In this document: positions 14,265-20,673 of the stretch, piece by piece
Position numbering within the stretch: position 1 is the stretch's first letter
Layout of the letters: each line of letters opens with the position of its first letter
IMG/VR virus record: IMGVR_UViG_3300010412_000085
Location: 1-22,547 of that record
Length of the DNA stretch: 22,547 nt
From: a virus
Reading direction: 5' to 3' (one strand)
Notes under the pieces: model-generated
Told to the model about the DNA's origin: nothing
Seen by the model: only the letters and a program-made list of their open reading frames with translations
Database searches by the model: none
Made by a program: the position numbers and the translations under genes

Positions 14265-14399
14265 CTAACTACATATCTTATATATATATTCTACCCTCGT
14301 GTCCTGCTCCACCGGGAAGCCCCCGGCTTTCTGGTATTTGTATCCTTTGATACAGCACATGGCAGTCCACTTGAGGGCTGGCTTATGTACGGTAGCCAC
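14265..14399 (-). CDS. Possible small protein, 44 aa
   Basis: An open frame from GTG 14399 to TAG 14267-14265 fills the gap between the 92-aa gene and the primase. GGAGG lies only 2 nt upstream, which is too close for an ideal SD; an internal ATG at residue 14 is an alternative. It contains MCCIKGYKYQKAGGF and ends with Tyr/Ile-rich codons over an AT-rich stretch (14272-14290, alternating TA) that could also be promoter DNA for the primase. A G+C hairpin (CCGGG/CCCGG near 14312) lies inside. Coding status is uncertain. Confidence 0.35.
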   Translation of the reverse strand: MATVHKPALKWTAMCCIKGYKYQKAGGFPVEQDTRVEYIYKICS

Positions 14400-14412
14400 A
14401 CCCTCCGCTTAC

Positions 14413-14691
14413 TTATAACACAGCGTTAGTTCCTTTTTCAATTGAGTGCAAGGCACGGCCAACTGCAATGGCCCACCCTAGCTTGCGACTCGGGGTATCT
14501 TTGGGTGAACACATGGACTCACCGAACCACATGGTCTTGTCATCATAGATGGCACAGACTGTAAGATACTTGGGTGTGTGGCCCTTTGTCTTAGGTGGAC
14601 GGTGGTCATGGTATACTCTGACTGTGTATCCTAACTCCTTGAGATGCTTGATCTTTCTGATGTACTCGTCGTGCTGGTGAGTGAGACTCAT
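14413..14691 (-). CDS. Conserved hypothetical phage protein, 92 aa
   Basis: ATG 14691 overlaps the preceding stop (TAATG). An N-terminal helix (QHDEYIRKIKHLKELGYTV) is followed by a basic beta segment (RVYHDHRPPKTKGH). The C-terminal half, WFGESMCSPKDTPSRKLGWAIAVGRAL, contains the CSPKDxxSRKxGxxIAxGRAL pattern that recurs in short proteins of many phages. Function unknown; no enzyme motif is seen. Confidence 0.75.
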   Translation of the reverse strand: MSLTHQHDEYIRKIKHLKELGYTVRVYHDHRPPKTKGHTPKYLTVCAIYDDKTMWFGESMCSPKDTPSRKLGWAIAVGRALHSIEKGTNAVL

Positions 14692-15008
14692 TAGTGTACA
14701 CTCCTCTGCTCTGCTTCGGTTGGGTCATCGACAATCTCCACGTTGTCCAACAACTGGAGAAGTAGCGTGGCTTGGATGCAGCGAACTCGATGCAGCTTGG
14801 TGAGTATACCAATAAGCACCCAGAGCACAAGACTGTAGGCCCACCCAAGCATGGCGGGCCATTGGCCCTCGACTCCAAACCAGATGGTGAGCGCAAGCAG
14901 AGCAGCACCCATAGCGTGAAACGCAACGCCGAACTTGGTTCCTTTCATTAGCTCGTTCATGTCCAAGCTAGCCTTCAAGTCGGTCTTTATCTTGTTCATG
15001 TCATTCAT
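14691..15008 (-). CDS. Small membrane protein with two TM segments
   Basis: 105 aa from ATG 15008 (GAGGAC 9 nt upstream). A charged N-terminal helix (~1-25) precedes two hydrophobic segments, ~28-46 (VAFHAMGAALLALTIWFGV) and ~54-72 (AMLGWAYSLVLWVLIGILT), joined by a short loop, so both ends should be cytoplasmic. The tail is acidic. The layout could suit an accessory holin, antiholin or membrane anchor, but it lies in the early/replication operon far from the lysis genes. Family not recognised. Confidence 0.7.
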   Translation of the reverse strand: MNDMNKIKTDLKASLDMNELMKGTKFGVAFHAMGAALLALTIWFGVEGQWPAMLGWAYSLVLWVLIGILTKLHRVRCIQATLLLQLLDNVEIVDDPTEAEQRSVH

Positions 15009-15366
15009 CTTTCTTGTCCTCTTTAAGTGCGTTGAGAAACAGTTGCTTGTCGAACCGAACGTTGTCATCCTTGAACTGTTGCATGAGCGCAGAGGTCACA
15101 GCAGATACACCGAACAGTACCATCTGCTTCTCGCTCTCATTGAATGTCTCTGACTTAGAGACGGTGGCGATTGAGTTCCTAAGAACTTCTGCTACTGAAT
15201 CGTAATGCTTCTTTGTGAACTTCGGGCTCATGTCTTGGTCCTCAGTTTCCCACTCAAAAGGATTGATACCTATCCTCATCATCCCTGACTGTGCCGGGAT
15301 GTTGATGTGGCAAGTATCACCGTGGTTCATAGCGATACCATTGAGATGCTCTCTCAATGATTCCAT
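15001..15366 (-). CDS. Hypothetical protein, 121 aa (start uncertain)
   Basis: ATG 15366 is preceded by AGGG at short spacing. The frame stays open upstream into the CobT-like gene, with GTG 15390 and TTG 15441 as alternatives but no better SD. The upstream stretch GTYVISLDR looks like a beta strand, so a longer form is possible. The body contains LREHLNGIAMNHGDTCHINI, FEWETEDQDMSPKFTKKHYDS and two helices ending in KEDKKDE. Function unknown. Confidence 0.6.
   Translation of the reverse strand: MESLREHLNGIAMNHGDTCHINIPAQSGMMRIGINPFEWETEDQDMSPKFTKKHYDSVAEVLRNSIATVSKSETFNESEKQMVLFGVSAVTSALMQQFKDDNVRFDKQLFLNALKEDKKDE
15174..15187. repeat. 14-bp pseudo-palindrome, site 13
   Basis: Reads AGTTCCTAAGAACT inside the 121-aa gene (reverse strand encodes VLRNS). 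Identical to sites 11 and 15. Confidence 0.8.
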
Positions 15367-15409
15367 ACCTACCCTGTCCAGTGATATCACATATGTGCCA
15401 CTAGGTATG

Positions 15410-17179
15410 TCACGGTCTATCGAAACGGACCGCCCTCTCAAGGGTGGAGAGCAAGGCTGCGTTGAGTTGGTCTGTGTCGTGGATAACTTTGGTGTGATCC
15501 CCGTAGAATGTGCAGACTGAATTCGATTGGATACCGATGCCATAGGTCTCGATCCTCATGCGGTTAACTTCCTTGATGATGTAGTGGAGGTTGTCAGCAG
15601 GGTCGCTGCAATCGTAGCCGACGCTGGGTGACCCGTCACTTAACACGATGAGGATCTTGCGTGCTTCCCTCCTGTTCACCATGCGTTGTGCTGCAAACAA
15701 CAGGGCGTCAGCGTCAGCGTTGCCGTTGCTGTGCTCCACAAAGGAAGTGAAGCGAGCACCGATAGCATCGGCTGACACACCACGCTCATCGTATGGCTTG
15801 ATGATACCGACATCATGCCACGACCAGCCAGCACTAAAGCCAATCACTTCGGTCGGCACACGCAAGCACCGCTCGAATACATCGACCAGCCTCTGTGTTG
15901 CACGGCAAGCGACCCTCATCTTGTCGCCAGTCATGGACCCAGAGTAATCAACGAGTAGCGTAATGCAAGTGTTCAACGAAGTGTGCTCCTCCATCTGGTA
16001 GAACACACGACGATTCCACTCACCACCATCACGCTGTGGCATGAGGACACGGATCATGTTGCGATGGTCCAGCTTGCCAGACTTAAGTTCATCTACCTTG
16101 TGAGTACGCTGCCACGACTGGATCATTCGACGTACCGTGTTGGCAAATGCCCTGTCCTCAAGGCTAGAGGTACCGAACATATTGTGCCCGCTGAACCCAC
16201 GATAGTCATGGGTTTGGATACAATCATCAGGGAAAAACGCAGTCTTGTTCTGGTACTGGTGACCAGTCCAGTCTATCCTCATCGGTGAGCCGTCACCCTT
16301 CTGGTTGTGCTCGGACTTGATGACATCCTTCCAGCCGACAGTCATCTGCTCCTTGCCGGTAGCCTCGTCCTTCGCCTCGTCCTCGAAGCGGTCCACTCCC
16401 TCGCCTTCTCCCTCTCCATCTTCCTCGCTGTCACCCTCTCCGTTCTCACCCTTCTCCTTGCTACGCTGCGCCTGCTGCTTGTACTTTTGCTCCTCTTCAT
16501 CCGCATCCTCGTTAGGATACAGCCTGTTGAACAGGTCCTTTGCCAACTGGTGCGAGGCATCTTCGTCACCACCCTTGCGGATGCGATCAGCCCAGCCCTC
16601 AGCTATTAGCTCATCGGTCAGGTCCGTCACCTCTTTGGGCATAGCCCTGCGAATCATGTCATCGTTGGCTTCAGCCAACCAGTCCCAGTCCTTGCGTGAT
16701 TCGATAGCCACAAGGTAGGAAGCGATAGCCTTGACTGCATGTTCACCCGCAGTCTTGCCACCTTCCAGTCCCTTTCGCCACGACTCAGCAGTCTCTCGTG
16801 CGATGACGTTGTGACCCTCGACCAGATCCACCCTGTCACCACGCCACTTCTGTTGTACCTCCCGCTCCATGATCTCATCTTCCACGATGTTCCAGAGTGC
16901 ACCGAGAGGGTGGCCCTTCGGAAGGTACGCTTGTTCGAGTAGCTCGATGCTCTTGAACCGCAGCCTGTGGCCCGGCTCATGTGCCTTAGCACACCGCAGC
17001 TTCTTGAGATCATCCATTGTGATGGGAGGCTGAAGCTCGGGGAACACCACCTCACCACGGTTAGTGTACGCTGTCGGTGCTCCGTCCTCGAAGCGAACCG
17101 TCAGCCCGTGCTCGGCACACCGACGCACCACATCATTACGAAGGTGCCTGATGTCCAAGATGTGAGCGAACAACTGCAT
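15410..17179 (-). CDS. VWA-domain protein, CobT-like, with N-terminal HExxH motif
   Basis: 589 aa, ATG 17179 (GGGAG 7 nt upstream). Domain order: an N-terminal region with AHEPGHRL (HExxH at 67-71) followed by LWNIVEDEIMERE (~95-107); a long helical part; a Glu/Asp/Gly-rich linker at ~245-275; and a VWA domain beginning LLVDYSGSM (~407-415) with the DxSxS MIDAS metal site and LIVLSDGSPS later. Phage relatives are usually named cobalt-chelatase CobT. However HExxH plus a downstream N..ED..E is the zincin-like arrangement seen in VWA partners of MoxR ATPases. The adjacent AAA+ ATPase is the expected partner. Whether it serves B12 metal insertion or protein remodelling is open. Confidence 0.85.
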   Translation of the reverse strand: MQLFAHILDIRHLRNDVVRRCAEHGLTVRFEDGAPTAYTNRGEVVFPELQPPITMDDLKKLRCAKAHEPGHRLRFKSIELLEQAYLPKGHPLGALWNIVEDEIMEREVQQKWRGDRVDLVEGHNVIARETAESWRKGLEGGKTAGEHAVKAIASYLVAIESRKDWDWLAEANDDMIRRAMPKEVTDLTDELIAEGWADRIRKGGDEDASHQLAKDLFNRLYPNEDADEEEQKYKQQAQRSKEKGENGEGDSEEDGEGEGEGVDRFEDEAKDEATGKEQMTVGWKDVIKSEHNQKGDGSPMRIDWTGHQYQNKTAFFPDDCIQTHDYRGFSGHNMFGTSSLEDRAFANTVRRMIQSWQRTHKVDELKSGKLDHRNMIRVLMPQRDGGEWNRRVFYQMEEHTSLNTCITLLVDYSGSMTGDKMRVACRATQRLVDVFERCLRVPTEVIGFSAGWSWHDVGIIKPYDERGVSADAIGARFTSFVEHSNGNADADALLFAAQRMVNRREARKILIVLSDGSPSVGYDCSDPADNLHYIIKEVNRMRIETYGIGIQSNSVCTFYGDHTKVIHDTDQLNAALLSTLERAVRFDRP

Positions 17180-17192
17180 GTCTATCTCCCGT

Positions 17193-17206
17193 AGTTCCTA
17201 GGAACT
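17193..17206. repeat. 14-bp palindrome, site 14
   Basis: Reads AGTTCCTAGGAACT, perfect, in the 25-bp gap between the CobS-like and CobT-like genes; its left end overlaps the CobS-like stop codon (TAG on the minus strand). Confidence 0.8.
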
Positions 17207-18293
17207 AGACCTTCAAGTCCTGAGCGAACACCTGACTGAAGATGTTGCACGCCAGTGCCTTGTCATCTGGTCCCAACTTGTCAGCCCATGCCACCACCAA
17301 CGAGTCGTTGATGTTGCCGAACAACTCTGCCTTCTCAGCCCACGACATAAGAGCACGGACACTGAACGTCTGCATCATGGTGCCCTGCTTGAACGCAGCC
17401 CTCACCTGATTGGCGAACGCCACCATGTCGATGATGGTTGCCTTAGTGAGCAGAGGGTAGCGGCCCTCGATCATCGGGATCTCCGTGTCCTTTTCGAGAT
17501 AGTCCACGAAGATGGTGGATGTGATGCGGTCCAGAGTGGACAGGTCCTGCACCTCAGAGATGTAAGCACCACTCGTGTCACCTGTACCATTGGTGTTGTC
17601 CGTCAGCCACAGCCAGCCCTTGCCCTCAGGCTGAGTTATCCGCCTCTCGTCGGGGTCCAGCCCCGCTGCATCAGGAAGGATCAGCTCACCCCGCTTCTCG
17701 AAGCAGGACTGGATGCTCATCAGTACCGGAGAGCGGAACGCTTCGTCCACTAGGATGAAGCCACCATGTAGGTAGGCCAGAGCGAACAACGGCCAGTCGT
17801 ACCGCACCACATTCAGGTTGGTGTCGGGGTCGATGCCGATGATGTCCTTGCCCACGAACTCGGTGCTGTCCTGCCTCCGGTGACAAGTGATCCTGATGTA
17901 CGGGATGCCGAGCTTGGCACACATAGCCTTCGGTCCCTCGCTCTTGCCGGTACCAGTAGGACCATGCAGTAGCGTCCGGTCACCGAGGTACATAGCGAGT
18001 GCCATCTTCTCGGTCACCTTCTTCGGCCACTTGTAGTGGGTGAGCACCTCACTGCTTGGGATGTACGGACGGACACTCTCGTGCCAGTCCGGTGCATCGA
18101 ACACAGGCAGCGGCACATCAGGGATGTATTGCGGCTCCCAGAACAGGGAGCTAAAGGGCTGCCACCCCTTAGGCGCAGCCACCGTTGGTTTAGCCGCGCT
18201 CTTTATGGCAGCCGGGGCTCCGGTGTTCGCCTCGTGGTTGGCCCGGATAGCACTCAGCACATCCGGGTCAAACGCCATCTCACTCATCTTCAT
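17205..18293 (-). CDS. MoxR-type AAA+ ATPase, CobS-like
   Basis: 362 aa from ATG 18293, AGGAGG 6 nt upstream; an upstream extension to 18371 lies in the neighbouring gene. Walker A is GPTGTGKS (~110-117) and Walker B FILVDEAF (~177-184). Sensor-1 and arginine-finger-like blocks follow (LWLTDNTNG; STLDRITSTIFVDYL). The N-terminus (~1-60) is Ala/Pro rich and variable. The family includes CobS of aerobic cobaltochelatase and MoxR chaperones, which act with VWA proteins. The CobT-like VWA protein is encoded directly downstream, 25 nt away. Phages carry this pair widely, with no proven substrate. Confidence 0.9.
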   Translation of the reverse strand: MKMSEMAFDPDVLSAIRANHEANTGAPAAIKSAAKPTVAAPKGWQPFSSLFWEPQYIPDVPLPVFDAPDWHESVRPYIPSSEVLTHYKWPKKVTEKMALAMYLGDRTLLHGPTGTGKSEGPKAMCAKLGIPYIRITCHRRQDSTEFVGKDIIGIDPDTNLNVVRYDWPLFALAYLHGGFILVDEAFRSPVLMSIQSCFEKRGELILPDAAGLDPDERRITQPEGKGWLWLTDNTNGTGDTSGAYISEVQDLSTLDRITSTIFVDYLEKDTEIPMIEGRYPLLTKATIIDMVAFANQVRAAFKQGTMMQTFSVRALMSWAEKAELFGNINDSLVVAWADKLGPDDKALACNIFSQVFAQDLKV

Positions 18294-18303
18294 TGTCGCC
18301 TCC

Positions 18304-18882
18304 TCAGAGAGCGGTCTTGATTGCTTCCACGCACCGCGCATAAGCGGACTCATCGTGGTCCTTGAGTTCACTCAGCCTACGACTCAGGCTATTGAACGAA
18401 GCCCACACCTTCTGCTCTGGTGTGAGCTGTGCACTACTGTACTTCTTCGCCTCCGCTTCGAGTGCCGTCTTGCCCAGCTTGCTTGCGCTGTCGCTGTCGA
18501 GATTGACACCAACAGTAAGTGCCTTCTTGATGACGGACTTTGCACTACGAGCGTAGTTGGTACGAGAGTTGCGGAGCTTCGCCTTGTCTGCCTTTACCTC
18601 CTTGCTGTCGTGGAGGTTGGGACGGCAGTCCTCCATGTCGTTGACCACGGACAACACGATGCCATACATCGTGGAGTCCACATCTTCGAGAGCCTTCAAG
18701 CCCTCGCCAAAGGCGAACTTGGGATGGGTGGTGACACGACGCAGCATCACCTTGAAGTACCCTTCGCCCAGCTTGCCGTCCACTTCACCAGCAGCCAGCT
18801 TGGTAGAGGCCAGCTCACGAACGTCATCATCGGTGACATCGTAGCCCTGCTGGATCAGCCTCTTTGTGATAGGTGCTGTCAC
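18304..18882 (-). CDS. Hypothetical protein, 192 aa, upstream of the CobS-like gene
   Basis: GTG 18882 overlaps the preceding stop (GTGA); GAGGAGG lies 8 nt upstream. It is predicted mostly helical and charged: DVTDDDVRELASTKLAAGEV, HPKFAFGEGLKALEDVDSTM, then a Lys-rich stretch (KEVKADKAKLRNSRTNYAR) and SAQLTPEQKVWASFNSLSRR. No enzyme motif or TM. It is co-transcribed with the AAA+/VWA pair and could be their adaptor or substrate, inferred only from position. Confidence 0.75.
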   Translation of the reverse strand: MTAPITKRLIQQGYDVTDDDVRELASTKLAAGEVDGKLGEGYFKVMLRRVTTHPKFAFGEGLKALEDVDSTMYGIVLSVVNDMEDCRPNLHDSKEVKADKAKLRNSRTNYARSAKSVIKKALTVGVNLDSDSASKLGKTALEAEAKKYSSAQLTPEQKVWASFNSLSRRLSELKDHDESAYARCVEAIKTAL

Positions 18883-19097
18883 TTCTTTGTCCTCCTCTTG
18901 GACTTTGGTTGGACAACCGAGGGTTCTATTAGTTCCCTCTCCTCAGCATAAGTTTTTGTGGAGTGTGCCCACTCCAGAGCTTCCTCCTTTGTGTTGAAAG
19001 TGGGGGCAGACCTTGTGATATCCACCCTGTTCTTAGTGATAGTGGTCCGCTCACCGTACCACACATCACCACTTTTGACAGCCCTTACGCTAGCCAT
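18879..19097 (-). CDS. Small basic hypothetical protein, 72 aa; first gene of the main leftward run
   Basis: ATG 19097 with GAGGAGG 6-7 nt upstream. Starts MASVRAVKSGDVWYGERTTI, has TFNTKEEALEWAHSTKTYAEE in the middle and a strongly basic end (QPKSKRRTKK). A beta-rich start, a helix and a basic tail could suit nucleic acid binding. The family is not recognised. Upstream lies about 700 bp of non-coding DNA, so its promoter should be there. Confidence 0.72.
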   Translation of the reverse strand: MASVRAVKSGDVWYGERTTITKNRVDITRSAPTFNTKEEALEWAHSTKTYAEERELIEPSVVQPKSKRRTKK

Positions 19098-19519
19098 CTT
19101 CTACCTCCTCTAAATAGTACGCTGAAGCTCGTTCTAACCTAGGGATACACGCGCTTGTCCTCTGATGTCACTTAATATCCTGCCCTCACTACTGTGTTCA
19201 GCCACCGGCTTCACTTAGAGGTCAGACCTCTATCCACCAGCACCTAGTATAGCTAAGAAGCTAAGGATCATACTGGAAGGCAACGATCACAAGTTGAGAC
19301 TACTATCCAGCGTACTATATGGAGGAGGCGAAGCATTACGCATCGCCTCAATGTATGCCACAGTGCTTGCTATTCTTGTTCTTTGTGGTAGTACCTGAGT
19401 GTCGTTATCACACTCAAGTACCCTGACTGCCTATGTTCCCTACAGTCTCGGGTCTCGGGCTAACGCCGGGTTAAGCCGGTCAATTGTACAGCGTCCCACC
19501 AAGTTACTCGATGAGCCTG

Positions 19520-19656
19520 CTAGCCCTAGCCGCCACCATGTAGTGCGGCCCACGACAGACTTCGCTCTGCCCACTAGCTAGCAACCCTAGTTCCTAAGAA
19601 CTAGCCCACTAGTCTAGCGCACTAGCCTCTTCCAGCTAGACGCCTCGCACTTCTAG
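19520..19656. repeat. Cluster of 11 CTAG tetranucleotides
   Basis: CTAG occurs at 19520, 19526, 19574, 19578, 19587, 19601, 19609, 19614, 19622, 19636 and 19653. Random expectation for 137 bp is about 0.5, and CTAG is generally rare in bacterial DNA. Site 15 is nested in it. Confidence 0.85.
19589..19602. repeat. 14-bp pseudo-palindrome, site 15
   Basis: Reads AGTTCCTAAGAACT, flanked by CT and AG, so the inverted repeat extends to 18 bp. It is the only site in the non-coding region and the rightmost one found. Confidence 0.8.
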
Positions 19657-19819
19657 GCAGCGAGGCAGCCCTCACACAAAGTGAACTTTGCCCACCGTTC
19701 CGGTGAGGATAGCGGCGTTTCGCCCTTTAGTCAACCCACCTTAGTGGGCTGACCAAAGGACGCTCCCCGAAGGGAGCGCCTTTGGAGCCGAAGGCTACGA
19801 GACCTTTACGGTCTCGTAG
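19642..19819. repeat. Seven consecutive short hairpins
   Basis: Back to back: GCCTCGC/GCGAGGC (19642-19666), CAAAG/CTTTG (19677-19690), CACCG/CGGTG (19693-19705), GGCG/CGCC (19714-19724), GTCA+CCCAC/GTGGG+TGAC (19730-19753), CCAAAGG+CGCTCCC/GGGAGCG+CCTTTGG (19753-19785, one bulged A) and CTACGAGACC/GGTCTCGTAG (19795-19819). The 19753 hairpin has a C(UUCG)G loop on the minus strand. None is followed by a clear U run, so standard terminator function is unproven. The last overlaps the stop codon of the 134-aa gene. Confidence 0.8.
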
Positions 19820-20199
19820 GTGGACCACACCACCTTGCCCAACACGATGTCGGGATTCTGACCACGCCGCTTTGCGGCGTCCCGAGTCAGCTCGCTCCAC
19901 ACCATGAGCTTGCGGGAGTGGGGCTTCCGACACACCATGTAGTGGTGGCCCTTCTCCTTGAGAAGGCGGCTGGCGACCTCCTTCTTGCCCTCGAAGTACC
20001 GGAGGTACTTCGGATCAGCCTCCACCTTCGGTGGCAGGGTGGCCGACTGGCTGGCCCGGCTCGGCTCCGCCGAGGACTGGCGGTTCGCCACGAGTGCCGC
20101 AGCGATAGCGGAAGTGACCAGCTCGGAGAGCTGGTCGGGGGTCAGCGTCACGAAGGCAGCCTTCGGCTGATCGGCGGTCGTGGAATTTTTGCGGGGCAT
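19795..20199 (-). CDS. Basic hypothetical protein, 134 aa, beside the putative origin
   Basis: ATG 20199 with AAAGGAG 6-7 nt upstream. Residues 1-20 are basic and polar; ~18-40 form a helix (LTPDQLSELVTSAIAAALVA). A Ser/Pro/Ala linker follows to ~60. The C-terminal half is basic and mixed alpha/beta (YLRYFEGKKEVASRLLKEKG, HHYMVCRKPHSRKLMVWSEL, TRDAAKRRG, IVLGKVVWSTYETVKV). I do not recognise it. Being alone between two structured non-coding blocks and next to iterons, it might bind DNA there. Its SD is buried in an 18-bp stem. Confidence 0.7.
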   Translation of the reverse strand: MPRKNSTTADQPKAAFVTLTPDQLSELVTSAIAAALVANRQSSAEPSRASQSATLPPKVEADPKYLRYFEGKKEVASRLLKEKGHHYMVCRKPHSRKLMVWSELTRDAAKRRGQNPDIVLGKVVWSTYETVKVS

Positions 20200-20205
20200 T
20201 GCGCT

Positions 20206-20297
20206 CTCCTTTCCGAATTGGGTTTTAGGGAGGGAGACCTTCTCCCTCCTCGCTTCGCTACGGAGGGAGAAGTCTCCCGACCCAATTCGGAAAGGAG
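20206..20297. repeat. Long inverted repeat / hairpin covering the RBS of the 134-aa gene
   Basis: CTCCTTTCCGAATTGGGT (20206-20223) is perfectly repeated in inverted form at 20280-20297. Inside is a second stem, GGGAGA + CTTCTCCCTCC paired with GGAGGGAGAAG + TCTCCC, with one bulge, leaving a loop of about 12 nt. In minus-strand RNA the SD AAAGGAG is in the 3' arm of the outer stem and would be sequestered. Confidence 0.9.
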
Positions 20298-20299
20298 GG

Positions 20300-20528
20300 C
20301 AAGTACCCCTTTGGGGTACTTGGGGCCAACTCGCCTCACGCAAACCACGCGATCACGCGGCTGGCGGATGCGTTAATCTTGACCAGCTTCGCTGGTTCAA
20401 GATTCGTACCAACGCTATGTCAAATCAGGGTCGATATCAGTCCCCTTACAGGGGACGATATCGGGGCCGCTACTCGTACACACACGGCTCGCACCCGAGG
20501 CCGATTCACGAATTCAACTTCGTGTGAA
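20300..20528. repeat. Four further stem-loops next to the iterons
   Basis: CAAGTACCCC-TTT-GGGGTACTTG (20300-20322, 10 bp perfect); AATCTTGA+CCAGC/GCTGG+TCAAGATT (20375-20404, one bulged T); CGATATC+GTCCCC/GGGGAC+GATATCG (20432-20463, one bulged A); CACGAA/TTCGTG within 20503-20528. No coding frame is supported here. Confidence 0.8.
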
Positions 20529-20619
20529 TAAGTTGTGGAAAAACTGTGAGTTACCTGTGGATAACCTGTTAGTATCCTGTTGAGATCCTGTATATAACCG
20601 TGGAACATCCCGTGGAACA
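20521..20619. repeat. Array of nine 11-bp iterons with DnaA-box matches (putative origin)
   Basis: Units starting every 11 bp: CGTGTGAATAA, GTTGTGGAAAA, ACTGTGAGTTA, CCTGTGGATAA, CCTGTTAGTAT, CCTGTTGAGAT, CCTGTATATAA, CCGTGGAACAT, CCCGTGGAACA. TGTGAATAA (20523-20531) and TGTGGATAA (20556-20564) match the DnaA box TTATNCACA on the other strand. The 11-bp period is about one helical turn, so bound proteins would line up on one face. It lies at the divergence of leftward and rightward genes. Confidence 0.8.
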
Positions 20620-20673
20620 TACATTATGTCAAAGGGGAGGCAGGGGGGTACACCCCTCGCTCCGCTCGGGGAA

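Larger units (their letters stand above)
19098..19794. other. Non-coding, stem-loop-rich region (about 700 bp)
   Basis: No frame with a convincing SD or protein-like product is present on either strand. Inverted repeats are dense. TAGAGGTC-A-GACCTCTA lies at 19216-19232; GAGGCGA/TCGCCTC at 19325-19349; GTAC plus TGAGTGT/ACACTCA plus GTAC at 19392-19420; GCCGC/GCGGC at 19529-19549; CTAGTTC/GAACTAG at 19587-19604. A run of hairpins then continues to 19819. It could be a structured RNA, a leader for the leftward operon, or part of the replication/packaging region. Confidence 0.6.

Noticed and set aside
18040-18951. 303-codon open frame on the + strand
   Set aside because: It lies antisense to the CobS-like ATPase and the 192-aa gene, has no SD, and its translation is low-complexity Leu/Ser/Arg/His without domains.
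19399-19581. 60-codon frame on the + strand in the stem-loop region
   Set aside because: No SD, no protein-like pattern, and the underlying DNA is dominated by inverted repeats.
20206-20297. Inverted repeat as ends of a small transposable element
   Set aside because: No target-site duplication is visible and the arms enclose only a second hairpin; regulation or replication is a simpler reading.
20388-20410. GGTTCAAGATTCG resembling a tRNA T-arm
   Set aside because: No acceptor, D-arm or anticodon arm can be built around it; the bases belong to the 20375-20404 hairpin.
20420-20620. 66-codon open frame on the - strand over the iterons
   Set aside because: Its peptide simply reads through the 11-bp repeats and hairpins (MFHGMFHG repeat); no SD.
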